Of a DNA stretch of 47,654 nt, positions 1 to 7,825 are shown piece by piece. Location: assembly GCA_016207905.1 (NCBI GenBank), contig JACQZC010000028.1, positions 1 to 47,654 on the forward strand, read 5' to 3'. A program made the position numbers and the translations under genes. This DNA is from Nitrospirota bacterium. GTDB lineage: Bacteria; Nitrospirota; Thermodesulfovibrionia; Thermodesulfovibrionales; JdFR-86. The first letter of the stretch is position 1. Each line of letters opens with the position of its first letter. The notes beneath the pieces were generated by a model that saw only the letters and a list, made by a program, of their open reading frames with translations, did not search any database and was not told the origin of the DNA.

Positions 1-929
1 AGAGATGCGGTTCTATGTCCCTCGTGGCACTGAAGGCACAGGAATGGCTGGCTTGCTGTAAGGAGATGCCGATGTTGACTGCCATGAGGTCTGTGGCAGG
101 AAGAGCAGTCATCTGTGTTGTCAGCATGCTCAAATACGAAAGGTCCTTCTTTGTCAGCGTGGCACTGTGTGCAGGTTGCCTTTACAGTTTCTTTTCTCAG
201 GTTCTTTTCCCCAAGCGTTCCATGCGGCTCATGACAATCTGTGCACAGAACCTTTTTTTCAAGCACAGGGTGATGGCTCGGAAGGGAAAACTCTAACTTT
301 ATAGCCTCGTGACATTTTGTACACATCTGAAATGTCTCCCTCGGCTTTACTATGAGGTCAGGACCTTCATGAATCTTGTGGCAGTCAGAGCATGAGACAT
401 CATTTATTGCATGTAAGCTCGTATTCCAGTTATGTAGATTGAATGTAGCATTTGCAGTATGGCATTTAAGGCATATGAGGCTCATTGCAGGTGCAGGAAT
501 TGGCTCCTGCTTAATAAGAGTCTTTTCAAGTCCTGTAAGTGGTATAAATGTCTCATACTTACACGCTGTCTCTATGCCTTTTTCTTTATCCGCCGTAACT
601 GTTTCTTCTGTGATACCTTCTACTGCGAGTGAGCCTGGGCCATGGCAGGACTCACAGTCAACGAGGGGAAGCCCTGATTTTGCTGAAAGCTGTGCACCCA
701 TTGTGCCTGCCTCAAAATCCCTTTTTATCTTGTCATGTGTGTGGCATGCCTTAAGACAGTTGTTTGTGCCTATGTAGTTGGCGTCGAATCTTCCAACTAT
801 CATTTTTTCGTATTCTTTTATGGGCATTATGGGCTTAGATATTCTGAGGCTCTCGCACCCCGAAATAGCAATAAACAGAACGAAAGAGGCAAAGGAAGCA
901 ATAACGAAAAACTTTTTAAAAGAAACCAT
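1..929 (-). CDS. Multiheme c-type cytochrome lipoprotein, DmsE-like (3' end outside window)
   Basis: Reading the minus strand from the ATG at 929, preceded by a near-perfect ribosome site (TAGGAGGT), gives an open frame to the left edge, about 309 codons. The N-terminus is a lipoprotein signal ending in a lipobox (I-S-G-C, near residue 24), so the protein should be lipid-anchored outside the cytoplasm. Nine heme-attachment motifs are visible: CLKACH, CESCH, CLKCH, CSDCH, CTKCH, CTDCH, CTQCH, CSSCH and CLQCH. Spacing and sequence resemble the DmsE/MtrA-type decaheme cytochromes that carry electrons across the periplasm, so a tenth heme probably lies beyond the edge. The first motif is CX3CH rather than CX2CH. 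Partner and final acceptor cannot be told because the downstream genes are not in the window. The family call is by motif pattern; the multiheme nature is certain. Confidence 0.9.
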   Translation of the reverse strand, partial: MVSFKKFFVIASFASFVLFIAISGCESLRISKPIMPIKEYEKMIVGRFDANYIGTNNCLKACHTHDKIKRDFEAGTMGAQLSAKSGLPLVDCESCHGPGSLAVEGITEETVTADKEKGIETACKYETFIPLTGLEKTLIKQEPIPAPAMSLICLKCHTANATFNLHNWNTSLHAINDVSCSDCHKIHEGPDLIVKPRETFQMCTKCHEAIKLEFSLPSHHPVLEKKVLCTDCHEPHGTLGEKNLRKETVKATCTQCHADKEGPFVFEHADNTDDCSSCHRPHGSQHRHLLTASQPFLCLQCHEGHRTAS

Positions 930-960
930 CTTACCTCCTAAAAAAAAGCAAGTATGTGAT

Positions 961-990
961 AAAATATCAAATTAAAATGGGGAATGTCAA
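961..990 (-). promoter_or_regulatory. Candidate sigma-70 promoter for the multiheme cytochrome
   Basis: Minus strand: TTGACA (990-985), an 18-base spacer, then TATTTT (966-961), about 30 bases upstream of the cytochrome start at 929. The -35 is perfect and the -10 matches 4 of 6. Inferred from sequence only. Confidence 0.5.
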
Positions 991-1100
991 GGGTAATTAT
1001 TTTCCATGTCAAACTCATGAATAAGTTCAGATACATATGAGACTGAAATGTTGTATATAAATTATTTTTATTTCCCACCCACTCGCCCCCTGTCTTAAGG

Positions 1101-1121
1101 TATGGGGGCAAAGCCCCCATA
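1101..1121. repeat. GC-rich hairpin, dispersed-repeat type B
   Basis: A 9-bp perfect inverted repeat: TATGGGGGC (1101-1109), loop AAA, GCCCCCATA (1113-1121). A looser relative with the same order (AGGTAT, GGGGC, TTT, GCCC) lies at 10529-10556. There is no U-run beside it, so it does not look like an intrinsic terminator. It sits next to a type A hairpin in the roughly 300-base gene-free stretch between the cytochrome and the signalling operon. That stretch otherwise holds only the cytochrome promoter and a further imperfect palindrome at 1175-1205. Confidence 0.6.
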
Positions 1122-1133
1122 CCCCCTATTATT

Positions 1134-1158
1134 GTCATTCCGACTTGTTCGGAATCCA
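1134..1158 (-). repeat. Dispersed hairpin repeat type A, copy 1
   Basis: Read on the minus strand: flank TGG, stem ATTCCGA, loop ACAAG, stem TCGGAAT, flank GAC. Stem bases are 1137-1143 and 1149-1155, the loop 1144-1148. The flanks and loop are the same as in the copies at 13964-13987 and 24625-24649, while the inner stem pairs differ. Confidence 0.75.
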
Positions 1159-1230
1159 TCTTTCTTTTAAGAAGGATTCCCGACGCGCTTCGCTTGCGGG
1201 GAAACCCTTCCCCAGAAGTCTCTATCAGAT

Positions 1231-2082
1231 ATGCTCTTTGAGCTTGGAGCAGTTAAAAAGGATATTATAGAAAGGGTATCTAAAAAGAGAATAGAGAGGC
1301 TCATATACCAGATTTTGCTCTGGCAGGACGGAGAGTTTCAGTTCGAGCTGGACGACCTCGATATAGACGGAAAGGTCGATGTTACCGACCATGGATGGGA
1401 GATGTCAAAGGGACTCTCGCCTGAATATCTTCTGATGGAGGGAGCAAGGGTTTATGACGAGACCACACACGGAGTTTTTATCCCTGAGGAAGAGTTCTCT
1501 GCCGAAACATCCGATGACGAATGGGACAGGGAATGGGCAGGCAGAGAGGAGGACAGGAGAAAGGACATATCCTCTTTGAAGGCACTCACACAGGAACTGA
1601 GATTTCCAAATTCAACCTCTGAGATAACCCTCCTCATACTCAGGTTTGCAAGCGATATATTTCAGAGGGGAGTGCTTTTTACGGTTGGAGAGCGGGATAT
1701 ACGGGGGCTTGGGCAATTCGGTCTCGATATGGAGGAGGCAGACAAAAAGATAAGACATATAATCTTTCCTTATAACAAAAGTCCCTTCCTTTCGGGCATT
1801 ATAAGGGAAGGCCGTTCGTATAAAGGGGCTATAGAAAAAGACCTTGTTGTGGAATTAATATTTACTGAGCTGGGAGAGGAATGGCCTCAAAAAGCTGCAT
1901 TCTTTCCGATTATTGCGAATGAAAAGGTGGTGGCACTGCTTTATTGCGATAACCAGTCTTCGGGTGAAGAGTTAGCAGAGGCAGAAGGGCTTGAGATATT
2001 CGTAAGCCAGGCAGGTCTTGCGCTGGAAAAGGCAATTCTTCATCGCAGGCTCAAAGAGCTTGAGAAACAGGAGCAAAAATGA
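1231..2082 (+). CDS. DUF4388 (PATAN-like) plus GAF-like signalling protein, probably 5'-truncated
   Basis: 283 residues. The first ~45 residues (from MLFELGAVKK, through LIYQILLWQDGEFQFEL) match the second half of a DUF4388/PATAN domain, where a helix pair precedes 'LLxWxxGxFxFE'. The first half of that domain is absent. Residues ~125-275 look like a GAF-type sensor fold (ending LEIFVSQAGLALEKAIL). No ribosome site precedes the ATG. Translating upstream in frame gives plausible domain residues (KSLSD) for only a few codons, after which the sequence becomes a dispersed palindromic repeat with a stop at 1168. I read this as a gene whose 5' end was replaced by repeat DNA. It overlaps cheY by 4 bases, so it belongs to the CheY/CheA operon and probably once fed signals into it. 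Confidence 0.65.
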   Translation: MLFELGAVKKDIIERVSKKRIERLIYQILLWQDGEFQFELDDLDIDGKVDVTDHGWEMSKGLSPEYLLMEGARVYDETTHGVFIPEEEFSAETSDDEWDREWAGREEDRRKDISSLKALTQELRFPNSTSEITLLILRFASDIFQRGVLFTVGERDIRGLGQFGLDMEEADKKIRHIIFPYNKSPFLSGIIREGRSYKGAIEKDLVVELIFTELGEEWPQKAAFFPIIANEKVVALLYCDNQSSGEELAEAEGLEIFVSQAGLALEKAILHRRLKELEKQEQK

Positions 2083-2447
2083 AAAACATCCTCATCGTTG
2101 AAGATTCCACAACAACCAGAGCGATGATAAGGAGCCTTCTCGAGGATACAGGAGATTTCGACATGGTAGAGGCCGCAACAGGCTTCGATGCCCTTAAAAA
2201 ACTTCCGACGAAAAACTTCGACCTCATTATAACCGATATAAATATGCCTGACATAAATGGCCTCGAGTTTATAAGCTTCGTAAAGAGCGACCCGAGATAT
2301 GCCAACATTCCACTACTGATAGTCAGCACAGAGAAAAGCGAGGAGGATAAAAAACGCGGCATGGCATTGGGTGCAAATGCATATATCACAAAGCCATTTA
2401 AGGCAAAGGAGCTTCAGGATATGGTAAAGGACCTTCTAAAGTCATGA
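2079..2447 (+). CDS. CheY-like single-domain response regulator
   Basis: 122 residues, one complete receiver domain. The acidic pair follows strand 1 (ILIVEDS), the phosphoacceptor Asp is in LIITDINMPD (about residue 52), Ser/Thr is in LLIVSTE and the conserved Lys is in YITKPF. There is no output domain, so it should act by protein contact, as CheY does at a motor or as a phosphate sink. It overlaps the gene before it (ATGA) and the CheA gene after it (ATGA), indicating translational coupling, and CheA is the obvious phosphodonor. The target is unknown because no flagellar or pilus gene is in the window. Confidence 0.92.
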   Translation: MKNILIVEDSTTTRAMIRSLLEDTGDFDMVEAATGFDALKKLPTKNFDLIITDINMPDINGLEFISFVKSDPRYANIPLLIVSTEKSEEDKKRGMALGANAYITKPFKAKELQDMVKDLLKS

Positions 2448-4417
2448 AAGGCTCGGAAAAAGAATTTATAGTGGAGTCCGAGGAAATCCTCGAAGATGCA
2501 GGCAGACTTCTTCTTGAGATTCAGGACACACATAAAACAGGCATTGACCCCGATACTGTAAATGCCCTGTTCAGAAGCCTGCACACCCTGAAGGGGCTGT
2601 CAGGCCTGTTCGGATACAGTAGTGTCACTGAAATCAGCCACGCACTGGAGTCCATACTCGATGAGATAAGACTCGGAAAATTAGAAATTACCGAAGATTC
2701 CATTAGATTCCTTTTCAAATATATCGATACCTTGAAATACATAATCTCCGAGCTAAGACAAGACAGGCAGATAGATGTAGAGGCATACCTAAAAGATATC
2801 TCCGACTTTAGAGTATCCATCACATCCGTGTCCTCATCCCAAAGTCTTGAGGGCGTTATCGATAGCTCAATCCTTAAGGTTCTATCAGAGTACGAGGAGC
2901 ACAGGCTTAAGACAAATGTTAAAGAGGGCAAGGGGATTTATCTTGTGAGAGCTGTTTTCAGCCTCGATGATTTCGATAAATCACTGGAGAACTTAACAAA
3001 GGTCATAAAGTCCATAGGAGAGCTTATCTCTACCCTTCCAACATCCCAGAATCTGCCTCCAAATTCCATAGGGTTTAATCTCTTATTGGGAACCCTCCTG
3101 CCTGCCGAGGAAGTTAAAAAGACAGTAAAGTTCGATATGACCGAGCTTTTAGCTCAGAAGATTTCTCAACCTCAGGCTCCGCTCATAAAAGAGACATCCG
3201 TTAAAACAGTATCCTCGACAGTAAGGGTGGATATAGAGAAGCTCGATAGAATCTTAAACACAATCGGAGAGCTCACCCTCGCAAAGGGCGCAGTGGCAAG
3301 AATCAGCAATGAGATGGCTGAAAATTACGGCTATACCCCTGTTGTCATAGACATCCACAAGGTGTCTCAAACCCTCGAAAGAAGGCTCGTTGAACTTCAG
3401 GACCAGGTGCTCGAGATAAGGATGGTGCCTATAGGACAGATATTTGGTAGGCTTTCGCAGGTCATAAGGAGATACTCAAAGGATGTGGGAAAGCAGATAG
3501 AGCTTCTCATGTATGGCGAGGATACGGAATTGGATAAATCCCTTGCCGAAGAGATAATAGACCCGCTTGTGCATATTGTGCGAAACGCAATAGACCATGG
3601 CATAGAGCCTCCTTCGGAAAGGCTAAGTAAGGGCAAAAAGGAAATAGCAACTGTCTCCTTAAAGGCATTTCAGAGGGGAAACCATGTCGTTATCGAGGTA
3701 AAAGACGATGGTGCAGGAATAGATGCCGAAAAGGTCAGAAAAAAGGCTTTAGAGAAAGGATTGATAGAGGAGGGCATGAAGCTTCAAAAAAAGGAATTGA
3801 TAGAGCTCATATTCATGCCGGGCTTTAGCACAAAAGAAATCGTAAGCGAGGTCTCGGGAAGAGGCATAGGACTCGATATAGTCAGAGATAAACTGTCCAG
3901 TTTTGGAGGCTTTGCAGATGTTGACACAGAAAAAGGCATAGGCACGACATTTACGCTTACCATGCCTATAACGCTTGCAATAATCAAATCCCTTATCGTA
4001 AGGGTAGGCAGGGAGAGGGTTGCCATACCGCTGACATCGATAACAGAAACATTTATTGTGGAGCATAGTTTAATCCAGAACATCGAGGCAAGGGAGGTCT
4101 ATAACCTGAGAGGTGCCATGCTTCCCTTGATAAGCCTTAAGAGAATGTTTAGAGTTAATGACATTGCATCCAAGGAAGGAGAAAAAAAGTCCTTTGCAGT
4201 CGTTGTTGGTTTTGGCGAAAGAAGGACAGGGCTTTTAGTAGATGAGCTTATGGGACAGCAGGAGATAGTTATAAAAAGCCTTGGAGATTACCTGAAAGGG
4301 CTAAAGGGGTTTGCAGGCGCAGCCGAGATAGGTAAGCACGAGGTCATATTAGTTATCGATGTAGAGGGTGTAATAGAGGAATCCTTACTGAAACAAAAAA
4401 GTGGTATCCATGTATAA
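2444..4417 (+). CDS. cheA: CheA-family hybrid histidine kinase
   Basis: 657 residues in CheA order. The Hpt domain has the phosphorylated His in LFRSLHTLKGLSG (His47). A P2-like alpha/beta segment lies at ~165-230, a dimerisation helix pair at ~255-330 (TIGELTLAKGA), the ATPase with N box VRNAIDHG and G boxes DDGAGID and GRGIGLDIV at ~375-510, and a CheW-like domain at ~515-650. It transfers phosphate to CheY-type regulators; the adjacent cheY is the likely acceptor. No cheW, cheR, cheB or chemoreceptor gene is nearby, so it may serve a pilus or polarity pathway rather than classic chemotaxis. The stop overlaps the start region of the following ATPase gene. Confidence 0.93.
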   Translation: MKGSEKEFIVESEEILEDAGRLLLEIQDTHKTGIDPDTVNALFRSLHTLKGLSGLFGYSSVTEISHALESILDEIRLGKLEITEDSIRFLFKYIDTLKYIISELRQDRQIDVEAYLKDISDFRVSITSVSSSQSLEGVIDSSILKVLSEYEEHRLKTNVKEGKGIYLVRAVFSLDDFDKSLENLTKVIKSIGELISTLPTSQNLPPNSIGFNLLLGTLLPAEEVKKTVKFDMTELLAQKISQPQAPLIKETSVKTVSSTVRVDIEKLDRILNTIGELTLAKGAVARISNEMAENYGYTPVVIDIHKVSQTLERRLVELQDQVLEIRMVPIGQIFGRLSQVIRRYSKDVGKQIELLMYGEDTELDKSLAEEIIDPLVHIVRNAIDHGIEPPSERLSKGKKEIATVSLKAFQRGNHVVIEVKDDGAGIDAEKVRKKALEKGLIEEGMKLQKKELIELIFMPGFSTKEIVSEVSGRGIGLDIVRDKLSSFGGFADVDTEKGIGTTFTLTMPITLAIIKSLIVRVGRERVAIPLTSITETFIVEHSLIQNIEAREVYNLRGAMLPLISLKRMFRVNDIASKEGEKKSFAVVVGFGERRTGLLVDELMGQQEIVIKSLGDYLKGLKGFAGAAEIGKHEVILVIDVEGVIEESLLKQKSGIHV

Positions 4418-5225
4418 GGAATTCTATAACCTACATTTGAAACCTTTCAGCAAAACACCTGACCCGAATTTCCTTTTCTTAAGCCGGACTCACGAAGAGG
4501 CACTGGCAAGACTGCAATATGCAGTGGAGGAAAAAGAACTTATTCTCTTAACAGGAGAGATTGGCTGTGGAAAAACCACCCTTACCAGGGCACTCATAGA
4601 CTCACTTGGAGAAAAACATAGGATAATACTTATTCTTAATCCGAGATTGACTCCATCTCAGTTTCTTAGGGTTATTGCAAAGAGATTCGAAATCGATGTG
4701 CCAACGAATTTCAAAGACAGTCTGCTCGATGCCATATACGAAAAGGTTTATGCGGATTACGAGGCAGGAATCACTCCTGTTATAATCATAGACGAATCAC
4801 AGCTTGTCCCTGACAAGCAGACCTTCGAGGAGATAAGACTCCTTACGAATTTCCAGCTGGATGATACCAATCTTCTGAGCCTCATCCTCGTAGGACAGCC
4901 TGACCTTAGGAGAAAGCTCAATTATAAGACATACCAGCCGCTCAGACAAAGGATAGGGCTTTTCTATCATGTAGGGCCGCTTGCAGAAGACGAGATAAAA
5001 GGATACCTGAAGCACAGGGTCTCTGTTGCAGGCAGAGCCGACACCCTGTTTACAGAGGATGCTATTTCTGCCATCTACAGGTATTCAGGCGGCATACCGA
5101 GAATGATAAACAGTATAGCAAATGCCGCACTCATCGAGGGCTATGGTATGGGCTGTCATCTGATAGATATTTCACTCATAGAGTCAGCAGGAAGAGAGAT
5201 GGGATTAGACCAGAGGAATAATTAA
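4410..5225 (+). CDS. ExeA/GspA-type AAA ATPase
   Basis: 272 residues from the ATG at 4410, chosen because family members begin MY-x-x-FY; a GTG at 4401 is the only earlier option. Opening motif: FYNLHLKPFSKTPDPNFLFLS. Walker A: GEIGCGKTT (residues 49-57). Walker B: VIIIDESQ. Sensor region: LVGQPDLR, then RIGLFYHVGPL and the C-terminal SGGIPRMINSIANAAL. These are typical of the AAA ATPases that help assemble type II secretion or pilus machinery. There is no C-terminal peptidoglycan-binding segment or membrane helix, so it is the short, soluble version. It is the last gene of the operon and meets mglA tail to tail with one base between them. Confidence 0.85.
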   Translation: MYKEFYNLHLKPFSKTPDPNFLFLSRTHEEALARLQYAVEEKELILLTGEIGCGKTTLTRALIDSLGEKHRIILILNPRLTPSQFLRVIAKRFEIDVPTNFKDSLLDAIYEKVYADYEAGITPVIIIDESQLVPDKQTFEEIRLLTNFQLDDTNLLSLILVGQPDLRRKLNYKTYQPLRQRIGLFYHVGPLAEDEIKGYLKHRVSVAGRADTLFTEDAISAIYRYSGGIPRMINSIANAALIEGYGMGCHLIDISLIESAGREMGLDQRNN

Positions 5226-5226
5226 T

Positions 5227-6444
5227 TCAGAAAATCCCCCATTTCTTTTTGACCTTTGCCCCTAAGATAGAGGCATGTATCTCTTTAATGGCATTCGATA
5301 ATTCTGTCTGTTTTGCCTTCAGCTCCTTTATTTCCCTTGACAGCTCTAAGAAGGAGTTTTCTACTAAGGAGGAAAGTCTCGAAAAGCTCTTCAGGCTTAG
5401 CTCGGCTCTTGAGTCCTGAGCATCTTTCGATAACCTTTCGATTGCATCCTTTATGGAGCTAACAGTGGTTTGCAGGTCAAAAAAACCTTCTTTCAGTCCC
5501 TCTAATTCGGGGTAACCACTTACCACTGCCTCCTCTGGAATACTTGCCCTTAATATTTCTTGCTCTATCTCGGGAATTTCTTCCTTCAATCGAGGAGCTA
5601 TCTCCTCTTTTATTTCAGGAGCCATCACCTCTGTTGTCTCGGAGATGAGCAGTTCCCTGATGTCGGAAATTACCTTCTCGTTTATTTGAGGAGTAGGCTC
5701 TTTTATCTCGAGAGCCTGCTCCCGAAGTTCGATTATCTGCTCTTCTTCTAAGGTTTCCACTTCCTCGGGGAGTTCTTCTGTAATGGGGACCTCTACAGGT
5801 GCTTGGAGAACTGCCTCTGAAGGTGCAGTCTCCTCTTCCATTGGAGCTATCGATATTCTGTGCTTTTTCGAGATATCTTTCATCAGCTCCTTAGTTATCA
5901 ATTGAAATGTCTCCTCGACCCCAGTGCCATCTATAGCAGATGCAGACACATATGAATAGTCCTTTGTGTTGAGGTCCCTATTGAGCTCTTCTATGGAGAA
6001 GATATTATTCAGGTCTCTTTTGTTGTATTGGAGGACAACCGGTATATCGTCGGGGTCTATGTTGTTTGAGGTGAGGTTTTCCCTCATATCGAGAAGGCTT
6101 TCTATATTTTGTTCCCGCATGTCTTTTTGAGAGTCAGCGACGAACACAACTGCATCGGCACCCTTAAGCACGAGTTTTCTCGTTGCATTATATCTTACCT
6201 GTCCTGGCACTGTATAGAGCTGAAACCTTATGCAGAAATCCTTTATCTTTCCAAGTGTAATAGGCATGAAGTCAAAAAACAGTGTTCTGTCCGATTCTGT
6301 TGCTAAGGATATGAGCTTGCTTTTTCCTTCCTTATCTAAGATTGGATGAAGATACTGGAGGTTAGTGGTCTTTCCACTGAGGCCCGGGCCATAATAGACC
6401 ACCTTTAGAGTTATCTCTTTTGAGGCGTAATTAAAAAGAGCCAT
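5227..6444 (-). CDS. mglA: MglA-like small GTPase with long acidic coiled-coil tail
   Basis: 405 residues. Residues 1-~195 are a full MglA domain: P-loop GPGLSGKTTN (19-28), the switch region with LYTVPGQVRYN, and the base-specificity motif NKRDL. MglA GTPases set cell polarity in gliding and twitching bacteria and recruit machinery to one pole when GTP-bound. Standard MglA is about 195 residues; here ~210 more follow. They are a Glu/Pro/Ile-rich, probably disordered stretch (~205-310) and then a helical, coiled-coil-like end (~315-400) finishing KKKWGIF. It is last in the minus-strand run secA - cyclase - mglA. No mglB partner is seen in the window. The GTPase call is firm; the function of the tail is unknown. 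Confidence 0.88.
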   Translation of the reverse strand: MALFNYASKEITLKVVYYGPGLSGKTTNLQYLHPILDKEGKSKLISLATESDRTLFFDFMPITLGKIKDFCIRFQLYTVPGQVRYNATRKLVLKGADAVVFVADSQKDMREQNIESLLDMRENLTSNNIDPDDIPVVLQYNKRDLNNIFSIEELNRDLNTKDYSYVSASAIDGTGVEETFQLITKELMKDISKKHRISIAPMEEETAPSEAVLQAPVEVPITEELPEEVETLEEEQIIELREQALEIKEPTPQINEKVISDIRELLISETTEVMAPEIKEEIAPRLKEEIPEIEQEILRASIPEEAVVSGYPELEGLKEGFFDLQTTVSSIKDAIERLSKDAQDSRAELSLKSFSRLSSLVENSFLELSREIKELKAKQTELSNAIKEIHASILGAKVKKKWGIF

Positions 6445-6445
6445 T

Positions 6446-7825
6446 TCAGACTATAGCAAACACACCGTTTCTCGTAGTGTGTTTGACTCTGTACATTGCC
6501 TCGTCAGCTACCCTCAGAAGGTCCTCTTTTGTCTTTGCAGATTCAGGGTATGCGGCTACCCCAAAGCTCGAGGTTACCTTGAGGCTATAGCCTTCTCTCC
6601 TTAAGAATGTATTTTGCTCTATTGCCTTTCTGATTCTCTCTGCAATTATAACCGCATCCGCGGCATTGGTCTGTGGTAGGACAATGACGAACTCATCGCC
6701 GCCATATCTTGCAACTATGTCTATGGTACGAAGCTGGTTTATGAGTATCTGACCCATCTCCACTAAGACCTTGCTTCCAACGAGATGGCCGTAGTTGTCA
6801 TTGATGAGCTTAAAGTAATCTATATCCATGAATATCAGAGACAGGGGCGAATGGTATCTATTGCTCCTTATGACCTCTGTCTCTATGGTTCTGTTCAGGT
6901 ATCTCGTATTAAAGAGCTTTGTAAGGTCATCCGTTACCACAAGCTCTTCCATCTTCTGGTAAAGGGATGTCCTTTCGAGAGCAAGTGCGGTCTGACTCGT
7001 AAGCCTCAAAAGGAGATTAAGGTCATCGTCGTTAAACGGCTCGCCGGTCTTTTTATTTATGACCTCAAGCACAGCAATGGTCTTTCCCTTGCTTTTGATT
7101 GGCACACACATGAGGGATTTAGTATTGAAATGTGTTTCCCTGTCTATCTTCGAGCAGAACCTTTTGTCCGTTGAGACATCAGGCACAACCACAGGAATGC
7201 CTTCTTTTGCGACCCACCCTGCAATGCCCTCTCCGGGCTTTAACCTGAACTTCTTTATTGTCTTTTTTGCCCTGCCCTCTGTCTTTTCAAATACGAGGTC
7301 CCCTGTCTCCTCATCCACCATAAGGATTGACCATGCCTCTGCCTTTGTCAGGTCTTTTAGCTTTTTCATTATCAAGACTAATATCTTATTCGTCTCGATG
7401 GATGATGTAAGGACTTTATTTATTTCCTCAAAAAACGAAAGCTCCTTTGTAACGATATTGAGCTTGGATTTAAGGTCAAGGTTTTTTTTATATAGCTCTT
7501 TTTCTCTTAGTATGCGGTTTACATGGTATATGAGTTCCTCCGCAGAAGGTTTATGCACCGCAAAAGAAAAGGGCTTTTTAAGCCAAGGAAGTAGGCTCTT
7601 TTTTGAATTCTCAAATGATACGACCAGTTTCGGGATGTCTGCGGATGACCTGATGATGTCGCTAACACCTTTAGAGGCATTATCGATTACTAAGATGTCT
7701 GCTTTATCGAGCCCAGCTATGACCTTCTTCTGACCTAATGTAAAACTTCGTACCTCATAGCCTCTCGATAAAAAAAGCTCTTTATGGCTATCGAGGTTTT
7801 TACCTATTAAAAAAATCTTAGGCAT
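6446..7825 (-). CDS. GAF-GGDEF diguanylate cyclase with receiver-like N-terminus
   Basis: 459 residues. Residues 1-~110 have a receiver-like alternation of strands and helices but lack the usual acidic pair near the start, so this is probably a pseudo-receiver. A GAF sensor domain spans ~135-290 (GEGIAGWVAKEG, CVPIKSKGKTIAVLEVINK). The catalytic domain spans ~300-459 with the active-site motif YGGDEF, preceded five residues earlier by the inhibitory-site motif RTID, so cyclic di-GMP production should be feedback-inhibited. It makes c-di-GMP from two GTP. It sits one base from secA and one base from mglA, so it is probably co-transcribed with both. Cyclase next to MglA fits control of surface motility or attachment. 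Confidence 0.93.
   Translation of the reverse strand: MPKIFLIGKNLDSHKELFLSRGYEVRSFTLGQKKVIAGLDKADILVIDNASKGVSDIIRSSADIPKLVVSFENSKKSLLPWLKKPFSFAVHKPSAEELIYHVNRILREKELYKKNLDLKSKLNIVTKELSFFEEINKVLTSSIETNKILVLIMKKLKDLTKAEAWSILMVDEETGDLVFEKTEGRAKKTIKKFRLKPGEGIAGWVAKEGIPVVVPDVSTDKRFCSKIDRETHFNTKSLMCVPIKSKGKTIAVLEVINKKTGEPFNDDDLNLLLRLTSQTALALERTSLYQKMEELVVTDDLTKLFNTRYLNRTIETEVIRSNRYHSPLSLIFMDIDYFKLINDNYGHLVGSKVLVEMGQILINQLRTIDIVARYGGDEFVIVLPQTNAADAVIIAERIRKAIEQNTFLRREGYSLKVTSSFGVAAYPESAKTKEDLLRVADEAMYRVKHTTRNGVFAIV

Noticed and set aside
376-777. Plus-strand frames over 1-930
   Set aside because: The minus strand here encodes nine in-frame heme motifs, which decides the coding strand.
7059-7733. 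A 224-residue plus-strand reading frame antisense to the cyclase gene
   Set aside because: It is low-complexity Ser/Phe-rich translation opposite a clear GAF-GGDEF gene; same reasoning for other long antisense frames opposite cheA, mfd, rseP and dxr.
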